A stretch of 7,917 nucleotides of DNA from [Eubacterium] saphenum (GCA_004555855.1 SFJQ01000098.1:1-7917); one strand, 5' to 3'; positions 1 through 6,803 are shown, numbered from the stretch's first letter. The notes: generated by a model from the sequence alone, not told the origin. Program-made: numbers and translations.

Positions 1-134
1 AGAAAATCGTCTTCTCCCATCGTTTTCTCATTGCCGTCCTTGTCCAAAACTTCAATCTCGTCGAAAGGCTTTCCACTCGCCCTTTTTGTAGCTTCAGCCA
101 CAATGTCCAAAAAATCAGATGTAGGTATTGCCAT
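1..134 (-). CDS. Small unrecognised protein, 3' end outside window
   Basis: The ATG at 132-134 is preceded on the minus strand by AAAGGAG (141-147) with a 6-base spacer, a strong ribosome binding site. The frame stays open for 44 codons to the window edge. The visible N-terminus begins MAIPTSDFLDIVAEATKR and continues through an acidic stretch (FDEIEVLDKDG, then GEDDF). It has no signal peptide, no membrane segment and no motif I can name. It lies 95 bases downstream of the sigma factor gene on the same strand with no terminator between, so co-transcription is likely; a weak internal promoter-like pair (TTACAA-N16-TATAAA) lies in the gap. A position after an ECF sigma gene often holds an anti-sigma factor, but nothing visible here supports that, and the start is unlike zinc-binding or membrane anti-sigma proteins. 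Function unknown. Confidence 0.72.
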   Translation of the reverse strand, partial: MAIPTSDFLDIVAEATKRASGKPFDEIEVLDKDGNEKTMGEDDF

Positions 135-229
135 AATAATCTCCTTTCCAAACCGCTTGTTTTTGTTTTCACCTGTTTATACGGCGAAAATTTCAAATTG
201 TAACAGAGCTTCTTGCGTTTCCCGCGTTT

Positions 230-721
230 TTACATTTTTTCGATAATCTCTTTCAGCTTTGAAAGCGCCCTCGCGTGAGTTACTCTGGCGTTTGCCTCGG
301 AAATGTCCATCATTTCGCCGATTTTGGAAAATCTGTACCCGTAATAATACCGCGCAACAACAATGTCCCTCATCTTCTCGGGCAGCTCCAGAAGCGCCTT
401 TGCAAGCAGTTCCTGCTGCTCTTCCATCACGATTTTTTCAACAGGCTCGTCACTCACCGGTATCTGCTGCTCATCGATATCCTTGGTAATGCGCTGCTTG
501 CGGAAATGCTCGATGAGCGTGTTTCGCGTGATGACGAAAACCCACGTTGACAGGGAAGCTTTTTCGGGATTGTAGCTGTCGATATGCGAAACGATTTTCG
601 CAAAAACATCGGCAGTCAAATCCTCCGCGTCGGCGTGGTTGTGTATTCTGTTTAATATGTAGCCAAACACCTTGTTCTTGTAATCCCTGTACACCTGCTC
701 GGCTGATATTTCAAAGCTCAT
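230..721 (-). CDS. ECF-type RNA polymerase sigma factor (sigma-70 family)
   Basis: This 163-residue protein has the two-domain layout of extracytoplasmic-function sigma factors, at their usual length. Region 2 covers about residues 8-76: DAEDLTADVF (31-40) is the conserved core-polymerase-binding segment, and STWVFVITRNTLIEHFRK (58-75) is the -10-recognition helix with its typical aromatic/basic residues. A short acidic linker (81-102) follows. Region 4 (about 103-161) has the LPEKMRDI motif and a helix-turn-helix (FSKIGEMMDISEANARVTHARAL) for the -35 element. The start is supported by AGGAG at 729-733, 7 bases upstream. The gene begins 45 bases after the LuxR-like regulator ends, on the same strand, so it is probably in the same operon. 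It would bind core RNA polymerase in the cytoplasm and redirect it to its own promoters. No anti-sigma gene is identified, so how it is held inactive is unknown; the upstream regulator may instead set its level. Confidence 0.93.
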   Translation of the reverse strand: MSFEISAEQVYRDYKNKVFGYILNRIHNHADAEDLTADVFAKIVSHIDSYNPEKASLSTWVFVITRNTLIEHFRKQRITKDIDEQQIPVSDEPVEKIVMEEQQELLAKALLELPEKMRDIVVARYYYGYRFSKIGEMMDISEANARVTHARALSKLKEIIEKM

Positions 722-766
722 AAAATTTCTCCTGATTCGTTTTCCATAATATCTTACGGTACGTAT

Positions 767-3139
767 TCAGATAATATTCAGATTTTTTGCCGCAAGTATT
801 GCCTCTGTACGGCTGTTCACGCCAAGCTTTCTGTAAGTCTCCTGCGCGTGGAATTTAGCCGTGCGTTCGGTTATGCCAAGCCGCTCGCCGATTTGCTTGA
901 GCGTCATTCCCTCCGCCTGCATTTTGAGGATTTTTACGGCAGTTTCCGAAAGAGCGGGGAGATTCGCAATTTCCGTTTTCAGATAAACGGGATAACGAAG
1001 CGAAATTTTTCGGGTTTCCTCAAGCATTTTCCCGAACCATTCTGCCGTGCCGGAATCGGACAAAAATTCCTCGCGAACCGCGTCCAAAAGCGGATAAACT
1101 GCCGCTCCGTGCTCGGAAACAATTCTGATAAAATCGTACTCCCTGATTTTCCGGAGAGCCGCCGAAAATTCGTCCTTCCAAGCGTCTTTTCTGCGGAATT
1201 TTATAATCGCTTTCATCACCGACATTTCCATCGAAATATACTTTCTGTCGCAGATTTCCGCATAATCCAGCATTCTGTCAATCAGCGCGAGCGCCGGCGC
1301 GTACCGTTCCAGCGCGACATAACAGCGGATTTTCGTGAGGTACTGATATCGGTTCAGCACAAAAAACTCGTTTTCATCGGGCGCTTTTTCCGAAATCCAG
1401 TCGTTAATCGCGCCGAAATCACCCTCGTAGAGCGAAATCCTGCACAGCAGCGCGTCGATGTTTTTCCGCAGCTTGAAGATATATTTGGTTTTTTCCGTGC
1501 GCTCGCGAAAGCCTTCAACCAGCTCTCTTGCCTCGGAAATTTCGCCGTTTATCAGGAAAAGCCTTGCCTGAAGCCCAATCGCGACAAACATCATATTGTA
1601 GTTTCCGTCGCCCGCTTCGATTTGGTTTTTCGCCTTTGAAATCAGATTTGAAATCTCGTAGGAGTCGCCGCCCTTTTCGTAGAAACTCTCCGCAAGCCCG
1701 AGGTTTACAAAGCCCTTTCCGTGCGAGCCGAGAAACATTGAAAGCACCTTTCCCGTTGTCCGCAAAATCTCCCTATCCCTTTTCGTCCACTCGCAGAAAT
1801 CCTTGCCGCCGTTAATCAGCGAAGGAATGTTGCTCGTGACGGACATCTCGGGGAAAGAGGACGATTTTTCCTTCATCAGAACAAACTGATTTTTGATGGT
1901 TTCAAGCGTGTTCACGCTGCCCTTGTGCGGGAGCGCAATGTCAAGATAAGCAAGCCCCACCTGAATTTCGCGCTTCTCGGAGCCTTTTGCACCCGCGAGG
2001 CGTTCCTCCAGCTTGCCGTACCAGAACTCGCTCTTTTCAACGTTCATCATCACGGAGTAAAGCAGCGACATCGATATCATAAGCCACGGTTCGCTTTCGA
2101 TATCCTTATCCGAGAGCATCAGATAATACTCGCGCATCTCGCAAAAATAACCCATTTCGGGATTGAGCTTCGCGTTTCTGACAAGCATATCGCGGATTTT
2201 GTCGTTATCGCGGCACTTCGCGTAAAACTCGAGCGCCTTCGTTTCGTTGCCGTCCATCTCGTAATACAGCGCGATATTTCTGACAAAACCGTCAATCTGT
2301 CCCTGTGAATAACAGCGATGAAGCTCATCGTTAAGCGCTTTTTGCATAGATTTGCGAAACGAGAAGCTCTCCCCGTTTTTCATCATAAAATTTCCGCTTT
2401 CAATTGCGCGTTCGATAATCCTGCCGACATTTTTGTCGCCCGTAAGCACCATAGCAAGCTCGATATCGAAGCTCTCCACCAGCGACAGCTTCATCAGAAG
2501 CTCCTTCACATCGGGGTCAAGCCAGAGAATCACCTTTTCGGAAAGCGAGGAAACATAACACGCGCGAATTTTCCCGACCAGCTCATCGTCTATGGCATTT
2601 CCGTTCAGTATCTCAACCAGCGCGTATTTTACAACATAACCGTTGCCCTCGCTGTATCCGACAATAGTTCTGACATCTTCCTCGGAAATTTCAAGACGCT
2701 CGTGTTCGATGTATTCGCTGATATCGTCGAAGGTAAGCCCCAAATCTTCCTCGGAAATGAGAATAAAGTTGCGCTCGATGTACGCCTCCCTGAGCCACGA
2801 CGGAACATTGCTCCGCGATATCAGAACAAGCCAGATATCGTCGCGCTTTGTAAGCTCGATAACTTCGCGGCGCTTTTCTTCGCTGAACAACAAATACAAA
2901 TCATCGATTATGACAATCGGCGTAGTTTTTTTGCTGCCGTTTGCGGTGCTCGGCAAATCCGCGCAATCCCACGTTTTTTCCGCGCACGAGAAATAGGAGT
3001 ACGGCTTGTTTTTGAGATACTGCCGTACAAGCTCGGTCTTGCCGAAACCCGTTGCGCCGTATATATAAACAACGTTCCCGATAGCCCTGCAAGCGCGCAG
3101 CTTTTTCAGAGCCTTATGGGGCGATATATAACTTTCCAT
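767..3139 (-). CDS. MalT-like LuxR-family transcriptional regulator with N-terminal P-loop ATPase
   Basis: This 790-residue cytoplasmic protein is a large LuxR/MalT-type (LAL/STAND-like) regulator, somewhat shorter than E. coli MalT (901). Near the N-terminus is a Walker A motif GATGFGKT (28-35), a hydrophobic strand with Walker B IVIIDD (75-80), and a sensor-like strand ending LVLISRS (104-110). Residues about 180-720 are helix-rich with repeated leucine/tyrosine/alanine patterns consistent with TPR-like ligand-sensing repeats. The C-terminus (about 730-787) is a LuxR helix-turn-helix: LSETAVKIL, then GMTLKQIGERLGITERTAKFH and KLGVNSRTEA. In this family nucleotide and inducer binding drive oligomerisation and promoter activation; the inducer here is unknown. 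GGTGAGG (3147-3153) lies 7 bases before the ATG. It is the first gene of a probable operon with the ECF sigma gene. Its promoter (-10 at 3199-3204) carries a dyad suited to activator control. The DNA-binding role is firm; the signal is not determinable. Confidence 0.92.
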   Translation of the reverse strand: MESYISPHKALKKLRACRAIGNVVYIYGATGFGKTELVRQYLKNKPYSYFSCAEKTWDCADLPSTANGSKKTTPIVIIDDLYLLFSEEKRREVIELTKRDDIWLVLISRSNVPSWLREAYIERNFILISEEDLGLTFDDISEYIEHERLEISEEDVRTIVGYSEGNGYVVKYALVEILNGNAIDDELVGKIRACYVSSLSEKVILWLDPDVKELLMKLSLVESFDIELAMVLTGDKNVGRIIERAIESGNFMMKNGESFSFRKSMQKALNDELHRCYSQGQIDGFVRNIALYYEMDGNETKALEFYAKCRDNDKIRDMLVRNAKLNPEMGYFCEMREYYLMLSDKDIESEPWLMISMSLLYSVMMNVEKSEFWYGKLEERLAGAKGSEKREIQVGLAYLDIALPHKGSVNTLETIKNQFVLMKEKSSSFPEMSVTSNIPSLINGGKDFCEWTKRDREILRTTGKVLSMFLGSHGKGFVNLGLAESFYEKGGDSYEISNLISKAKNQIEAGDGNYNMMFVAIGLQARLFLINGEISEARELVEGFRERTEKTKYIFKLRKNIDALLCRISLYEGDFGAINDWISEKAPDENEFFVLNRYQYLTKIRCYVALERYAPALALIDRMLDYAEICDRKYISMEMSVMKAIIKFRRKDAWKDEFSAALRKIREYDFIRIVSEHGAAVYPLLDAVREEFLSDSGTAEWFGKMLEETRKISLRYPVYLKTEIANLPALSETAVKILKMQAEGMTLKQIGERLGITERTAKFHAQETYRKLGVNSRTEAILAAKNLNII

Positions 3140-3198
3140 TTTCCAACCTCACCGCTTTCGATACCAAATCGAAATAAGACATACCTATCTATGTTATT

Positions 3199-3227
3199 AT
3201 TATAAATTAAATTGTAACAAATTGCTA
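3199..3227 (-). promoter_or_regulatory. Predicted promoter of the LuxR-like/sigma operon
   Basis: On the minus strand a perfect TATAAT lies at 3199-3204. With a 17-base spacer the -35 position (3222-3227) reads TAGCAA, only three of six matches to TTGACA. Transcription would start near 3192, giving a leader of about 50 bases. A consensus -10 with a poor -35 is typical of promoters needing an activator, and a perfect dyad sits just upstream. An alternative pairing using TTGTTA as -35 would need a poorer -10. Confidence 0.5.
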
Positions 3228-3244
3228 CTGTCCGTTCGGACAGT
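3227..3244. promoter_or_regulatory. Perfect 18-bp dyad, candidate activator operator
   Basis: ACTGTCCG-TT-CGGACAGT is a perfect 8-bp inverted repeat with a 2-base centre. Its centre is about 43-44 bases upstream of the inferred start site of the LuxR-like gene, the usual place for an activator contacting polymerase at a weak -35 box. The encoded LuxR-type protein is the obvious candidate ligand (autoregulation), but this is inference. On RNA it could also form a short hairpin followed, after a few bases, by TTTTT on the plus strand; there is no plus-strand gene upstream for it to terminate. Confidence 0.5.
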
Positions 3245-3337
3245 TTCGGCGGTTTTTATCTAATTTTGTAAAAATTCACAAAATAATACAGCTATTTCAG
3301 GAAAGATTTATCTTTTTTTCAAACAATTTTCCATATT

Positions 3338-3365
3338 TTGGAACTCGGCTTATTTCCTTTATATT
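3338..3365 (+). promoter_or_regulatory. Possible plus-strand promoter upstream of the structured island
   Basis: TTGGAA (3338-3343), 16 bases, then TATATT (3360-3365) gives a moderate sigma-A-like match (4/6 and 5/6). It would start transcription near 3372, before the GC-richer foldable island at 3422-3509. The surrounding DNA is very AT-rich, where such matches arise by chance, so confidence is low. Confidence 0.25.
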
Positions 3366-3421
3366 TAAAATAGTATATTTTGGCAATTTTCGCGCGTAAA
3401 CATTCAAAACAAATCAGAAAA

Positions 3422-3509
3422 CCGACGCCAAGTTTCTAACGGGCAGCAGCCCGGCGCTTTAACGAAATAAAGTCACGCGTGCAATTTCGCGGTATCGGGA
3501 GCTTTTTTT
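3422..3509 (+). ncRNA. Candidate structured RNA (unassigned) in the intergenic region
   Basis: Within AT-rich intergenic DNA this island is clearly more GC-rich and can form nested helices in a compact junction: CCGA (3422-3425) with TCGG (3495-3498); directly stacked CGCC (3426-3429) with GGCG (3453-3456), enclosing GGGC/GCCC (3441-3444/3449-3452) around an AGCA loop; immediately next CTTTA/TAAAG (3457-3461/3468-3472) around ACGAAA; and CGCG/CGCG (3476-3479/3488-3491). T7 follows at 3503-3509, about 45 bases before the -35 box of the GntR operon. I compared it from memory with common riboswitch signatures (c-di-GMP, cobalamin, SAM, TPP, ZTP, ykkC, T-box) and saw no match. The helices are short, so this is a hypothesis; it could be a free small RNA or chance. 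Confidence 0.25.
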
Positions 3510-3548
3510 CTCTCAAACAAAAAATTTCAGAATTTTTTGCAAAAACTA

Positions 3549-3577
3549 TTGACAAATCAAAATTCGCGTGCTATAAT
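3549..3577 (+). promoter_or_regulatory. Consensus sigma-A promoter of the GntR/ABC operon
   Basis: TTGACA (3549-3554) and TATAAT (3572-3577) are both perfect and separated by an ideal 17 bases. Transcription should begin near 3584, leaving a leader of about 59 bases before the GTG start at 3643. So strong a promoter in front of a repressor gene implies tight repression, which the overlapping operator would supply. Confidence 0.9.
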
Positions 3578-3605
3578 AACTGTACTAGAACGAATAATAC
3601 AGTTA
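3577..3605. promoter_or_regulatory. GntR (YtrA-type) operator, 11-bp inverted repeat over the start site
   Basis: TAACTGTACTA (3577-3587), a 7-base spacer, then TAATACAGTTA (3595-3605) form an 11-bp inverted repeat with a single mismatch. It begins at the last base of the -10 box and covers the predicted start at 3584, so a bound dimer would block polymerase. The repeat continues downstream as AATACAG (3596-3602), AATACAG (3605-3611) and AATGCAG (3614-3620), exactly 9 bases apart, and CAGTTATT (3618-3625) is a perfect inverse of AATAACTG (3575-3582). The first gene of the operon encodes a GntR-type repressor, the natural ligand (autoregulation inferred). Confidence 0.7.
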
Positions 3606-3642
3606 ATACAGATAATGCAGTTATTTGGGAAGGAGGATAAAT

Positions 3643-4029
3643 GTGCTGAATATAAGGCTTGAGGGAAAAGCGCCGATTTACGAGCAGCTTTTTCGCGGAA
3701 TAGCGCGGCTTGTGTCGGCGGGGGAACTTTCCCCGAATGAAAAGCTGCCGGCGGTGCGCGAGGTAGCAAAGCAGTTCGGGATAAATCCGAACACGGTGCA
3801 GAAAGCCTACGCGCAGCTTGAACAGGCGGGGCTGATTTACTCAATTCCCGCGAAGGGAAGCTACATTTCCGATAAAAAGGAAACGGCTGCCGCGGTAAAG
3901 GACGAGGCGCTGCGAAATCTTGAAAAATCGCTGCGGGAGGCTTTTTCGGCAGGGGTTGGTTTTGATGAAACTGTATTGCTTGCGGAGAAAATCGTGAGCG
4001 AGGAAGGGAACGGTGGTACAGATGATTGA
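3643..4029 (+). CDS. GntR-family transcriptional regulator, YtrA subfamily
   Basis: This 128-residue protein has a GntR winged helix-turn-helix at about residues 10-76: PIYEQLFRGIARLVSAGEL, then LPAVREVAKQFGINPNTVQKAY (the recognition helix) and the wing IPAKGSYIS. Only about 50 helical residues follow, which is the short dimerisation tail of the YtrA subfamily, without the ligand-binding domain of FadR or HutC types. I chose the GTG at 3643 because AAGGAGG (3630-3636) sits 6 bases upstream; an upstream in-frame TTG at 3625 would place that site inside the gene. An out-of-frame ATG at 3641 meets TGA after one codon. The gene overlaps the following ABC ATPase start by 8 bases, indicating translational coupling. 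Members of this subfamily repress their own ABC transporter operon and release it on cell-envelope or antibiotic stress; the inducer here is unknown. The operator at 3577-3605 fits autorepression. Confidence 0.92.
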   Translation: MLNIRLEGKAPIYEQLFRGIARLVSAGELSPNEKLPAVREVAKQFGINPNTVQKAYAQLEQAGLIYSIPAKGSYISDKKETAAAVKDEALRNLEKSLREAFSAGVGFDETVLLAEKIVSEEGNGGTDD

Positions 4030-4918
4030 AGTTAAGAACGCGGTTATGCAGTTTGACGGGAAAAACGCGCTCGATGGGATAACGCTTTCGATACCCGAGG
4101 GCTGCGCTTACGGACTGCTCGGCTCAAACGGCGCGGGAAAATCCACGCTTTTGCGGCTGCTTTCGGGAATTTACAGACCGGCTTCCGGTGAAGTCAGGAT
4201 TGACGGGAACGAGGTTTTCGACAACGCGGCGATGAAAGAACGCGTGTTTTTCATCAACGATGAAACGGTGCAGTTCAACAATATGACGCTCACCGATATG
4301 AAAAACTATTTCAAGCGGTTTTACGGGACGTTTTCCGAGGAATTGTGGCAAAAGCTGTACAAAACGCTCAATTTGCCGCTCAAAAAGCGCCTGAGCACGT
4401 TCTCGAAGGGAATGAAGCGGCAGGCGGTCGTAATCTGCGGAATTGCCTGCAAAACGCCTTATCTGTTCCTTGACGAAGCGTTTGACGGTCTTGACCCGAC
4501 AATGCGGATTATCGTGAAGCAAATGCTGATTGACGCGATGATGGACACGGGGCTTACGGTGATTTTCAGCTCGCACAATCTCGGTGAAATCGACGAATTC
4601 TGCGACAGAGTAGGGCTGCTCCACGCGGGAAAAGTTGTGTTTGACCGCGAGCTTGACAGCGTAAAAGGAAACGTATTCAAGATACAGACGGCGTTTGACG
4701 CGACCGTCACAAAAGAAAGCTTTTCGGGAATTGACGTTCTGCACATCGAAAATACCGGCAGCATAACTCACCTGATTGTCCGCGGAGAGCGCGAAAAAGT
4801 TCGTGCGGCGGTCGAAAAGCTCTCGCCGAAGCTGTACGATGAGGTTCCGCTTTCGCTCGAGGAGATATTTATTTATGAAATGGAGGTGCTCGGATATGAC
4901 AGCTCAAAGCTCGGTTAA
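4022..4918 (+). CDS. ABC transporter ATP-binding protein (YtrB/BcrA-like)
   Basis: This 298-residue cytoplasmic ATPase powers the permease encoded next to it. Visible motifs are an aromatic A-loop candidate (F11), Walker A GSNGAGKS (34-41), a signature in the variant form STFSKGMKRQ (125-134) instead of LSGGQ, Walker B YLFLDE (147-152) followed by D-loop GLDP, and the H-loop histidine at 185 (FSSHN). The FSKGM signature is common in BcrA/YtrB-type exporters and is not a defect. Residues about 215-298 form an accessory C-terminal domain, also usual there. The ATG at 4022 overlaps the GntR stop by 8 bases; a GTG at 4013 with AGGAAGG upstream would add MVQ and cannot be excluded. The 3' end overlaps the permease start by 23 bases, so the three genes form one coupled operon. 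Substrate unknown; by operon type probably an antimicrobial or envelope-related molecule. Confidence 0.93.
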   Translation: MIEVKNAVMQFDGKNALDGITLSIPEGCAYGLLGSNGAGKSTLLRLLSGIYRPASGEVRIDGNEVFDNAAMKERVFFINDETVQFNNMTLTDMKNYFKRFYGTFSEELWQKLYKTLNLPLKKRLSTFSKGMKRQAVVICGIACKTPYLFLDEAFDGLDPTMRIIVKQMLIDAMMDTGLTVIFSSHNLGEIDEFCDRVGLLHAGKVVFDRELDSVKGNVFKIQTAFDATVTKESFSGIDVLHIENTGSITHLIVRGEREKVRAAVEKLSPKLYDEVPLSLEEIFIYEMEVLGYDSSKLG

Positions 4919-6746
4919 TCTGCAAAACAAGCCGTTCTACAAGTTTTTGCCGTATTTTCTCACAAAGCTGCGCTTCCTGCGCCCGCAGATGATAATGACG
5001 GGAATTTTCGCGCTGTTAAGCTATCCGCTGGTCGGAATTTTCGTGAATATGTGGACAGACGCGGAAATCAGAGTTTCTGAATTTAACAAGTTGGGGGACA
5101 TTTTAACACCGGAAATGCAAAATGCGATTCACACGGCAAATGTGGCGCAATCCCTTGCGATAATGAGCATTGTTATCGGTTCAATCTGCCTTGTGGGAAT
5201 GTTTGTTTTCACGTTTGTGACAACGCTTCGCTCGTTCCGTTATCTTTACAGCAAAACCGCTGTTGATATGGACTACGCGCTCCCCGTCAACCACAACACG
5301 CGCTTTTTTGCGGACTTGGCAGCGGTTTTCACAACGAGCATTATCCCGCATTTTTTCTCGGTACTTGTCGGAATTATCTTCACAAACGTGATTTCCGATA
5401 AAGCAAAGGTATTTTTTGGCGCGCAATCCGCGGAAAAAGCCGAAATGATTGAAATGGTTTCTTCGATTGTCTTGCAGTGTATGTTCGTGGGACTTTTCGC
5501 GTGCTTTATGCAGATTGCTTTCAGCCTGCTTATGATTTCGACAAGCGGTAAAAAAGCGGTTGCGGCGGTTTTCCCCGTGCTTATAAATATCGCAATTCCG
5601 ATAATCCACGCGCTTGGGCTTTTCATCATAGAAAACAACACCTACGGCTCGGAAACCATCGGAGATACTATATATTACCCCGCCGCTGCGACTTCACCCG
5701 TAGGAATAACGGCAATTCTCCTCACGATAATTTTCTTTGTGGGCGCGTATTTCCTGATAAAATTCCGCAGAACCGAGCGCGTCGGAAACGCGTATGTTTT
5801 CAAGGGAATGTCGGTTATTATTCCGGGGATTGTGGTGCTTGCGATGTCGCTTCCGATGTGGAATATGGCTTTCGCGCCGCTTGCACAGAGCAAACAATAC
5901 ACCACGCCAAACGACACAATGGCTTGGATTATGGGACTGCTTATCTCAACGTTTATCGTGTACGTTATCCTCGAGCTTATCAGCGGAAAAGCGTTCCGCA
6001 AATTCCACATAACCGTGGCAAAATGGGCGGGAAGCGTTGTCGTATGCGCGGGAATAACGGCGGTGCTGGTGTTCTCGAACGGCTTCGGAAAAGCGGAATT
6101 TGTTCCCGCACCCGAGCAGGTTGTAAGAGCAGATGTTCATCTTTTCACTGACCAAGGGAAAAACCCCTACAAAGGCTATGTGTTCGGTATCGACGAAACT
6201 ACTGACAAAGACAAAATCGCCGATATAGTCGAGCTTCACAAAAAAGTTCCGAAATACAAAACGGAGGATACCTCGGACTATGTTATCACGCTGAATTATG
6301 TTCTCACAAGCGGCGAAGTAGTTTCTCGAGGCTACTGGATTTCACCCGAGCTTTATTCCGAGATTATGACAAAAATCGTCACTCCGGAAAACTGGCTTGA
6401 AGAAAAACTCGGATATGTAAAGAATGCTCTTCAAAAAACCGGCGCAGAGGTCGGACAAATCGTGGTGACGGAATATGATTATACCAACGAATACACATTT
6501 GAAACCACAAACGAGGTGTATCTCAAGCCGTCCGAATTTGACGTAAACCGCTTCCTTGAGGTAATCCGCAAGGACAGCGAAAAGATGAATTTCGAGCTTT
6601 ATTGGAACAGCAGCTCAAATTATACCAGAGCAGTCGAAATCCTTATCAAAGACGAAATCACTCGCAATTGCCATATTAATATCGAGGATTGGATGGAGAA
6701 CACGATTGAATATCTTAACACCTGCGTGAGCATTTCACAGAACTAA
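4896..6746 (+). CDS. ABC transporter permease with large C-terminal extracytoplasmic domain
   Basis: This 616-residue integral membrane protein is the transport channel partner of the preceding ATPase. Hydrophobic segments lie at about 31-53, 86-110, 140-165, 187-214, 219-245, 268-288, 303-325, 341-363 and 375-394. Residues 111-140 carry the pattern RYLYSKTAVDMDYALPVNHN, resembling the conserved cytoplasmic loop (sk-A-d-y-LPv-r) of YtrC/DUF6449-type Firmicutes permeases. After the last segment, residues about 395-616 are hydrophilic and acidic without further membrane spans. With nine spans and a cytoplasmic N-terminus this domain would face outward, where it could bind substrate; the topology is estimated by eye. 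The ATG at 4896 is chosen because GGAGGT (4882-4887) is 8 bases upstream; the frame is open 40 codons further up but that part is arginine/serine-rich antisense-like sequence overlapping the ATPase. The gene is last in the operon, 20 bases before the terminator stem. Assignment to the exact permease family is less certain than its role. Confidence 0.88.
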   Translation: MTAQSSVNLQNKPFYKFLPYFLTKLRFLRPQMIMTGIFALLSYPLVGIFVNMWTDAEIRVSEFNKLGDILTPEMQNAIHTANVAQSLAIMSIVIGSICLVGMFVFTFVTTLRSFRYLYSKTAVDMDYALPVNHNTRFFADLAAVFTTSIIPHFFSVLVGIIFTNVISDKAKVFFGAQSAEKAEMIEMVSSIVLQCMFVGLFACFMQIAFSLLMISTSGKKAVAAVFPVLINIAIPIIHALGLFIIENNTYGSETIGDTIYYPAAATSPVGITAILLTIIFFVGAYFLIKFRRTERVGNAYVFKGMSVIIPGIVVLAMSLPMWNMAFAPLAQSKQYTTPNDTMAWIMGLLISTFIVYVILELISGKAFRKFHITVAKWAGSVVVCAGITAVLVFSNGFGKAEFVPAPEQVVRADVHLFTDQGKNPYKGYVFGIDETTDKDKIADIVELHKKVPKYKTEDTSDYVITLNYVLTSGEVVSRGYWISPELYSEIMTKIVTPENWLEEKLGYVKNALQKTGAEVGQIVVTEYDYTNEYTFETTNEVYLKPSEFDVNRFLEVIRKDSEKMNFELYWNSSSNYTRAVEILIKDEITRNCHINIEDWMENTIEYLNTCVSISQN

Positions 6747-6766
6747 ACCGAACATCAAAACGATTT

Positions 6767-6803
6767 GCGCCCCCAAGACTGAAACTTTTGGGGGCGCTTT
6801 TTT
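6767..6803 (+). terminator. Intrinsic terminator of the GntR/ABC/permease operon
   Basis: GCGCCCCCAA (6767-6776) pairs perfectly with TTGGGGGCGC (6788-6797) around an 11-base loop and is followed directly by six T (6798-6803). It begins 20 bases after the permease stop. It has no good T run on the opposite side, so it acts mainly on plus-strand transcripts. Confidence 0.95.

Noticed and set aside
848..1639. Plus-strand reading frame of 263 codons
   Set aside because: Antisense to the C-terminal half of the LuxR-like gene; an effect of its codon bias.
2318..3205. Long plus-strand reading frame of 295 codons
   Set aside because: It is antisense to the LuxR-like gene, has no ribosome binding site and its protein has no family features; the opposite strand has clear P-loop and HTH motifs.
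3302..3315. AAAGAT-TT-ATCTTT hairpin followed by T run, as a terminator
   Set aside because: The stem is six weak pairs in very AT-rich DNA with no gene before it on the plus strand; likely chance.
3422..3509. Assignment of the foldable island to a known riboswitch class
   Set aside because: The conserved bases of the common classes are absent and a promoter for the next gene lies downstream, so it would not be in that gene's leader.
3625..3642. Upstream TTG start for the GntR regulator
   Set aside because: It would place the AAGGAGG ribosome binding site inside the coding region and has no site of its own; GTG at 3643 fits spacing and family N-termini.
4124..4771. Minus-strand reading frame of 215 codons
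   Set aside because: Antisense to the ABC ATPase gene, whose motifs are complete on the plus strand.
4776..4895. N-terminal extension of the permease by 40 codons
   Set aside because: The added residues are arginine/serine-rich and come from another frame of the ATPase gene; GGAGGT at 4882-4887 supports ATG 4896.
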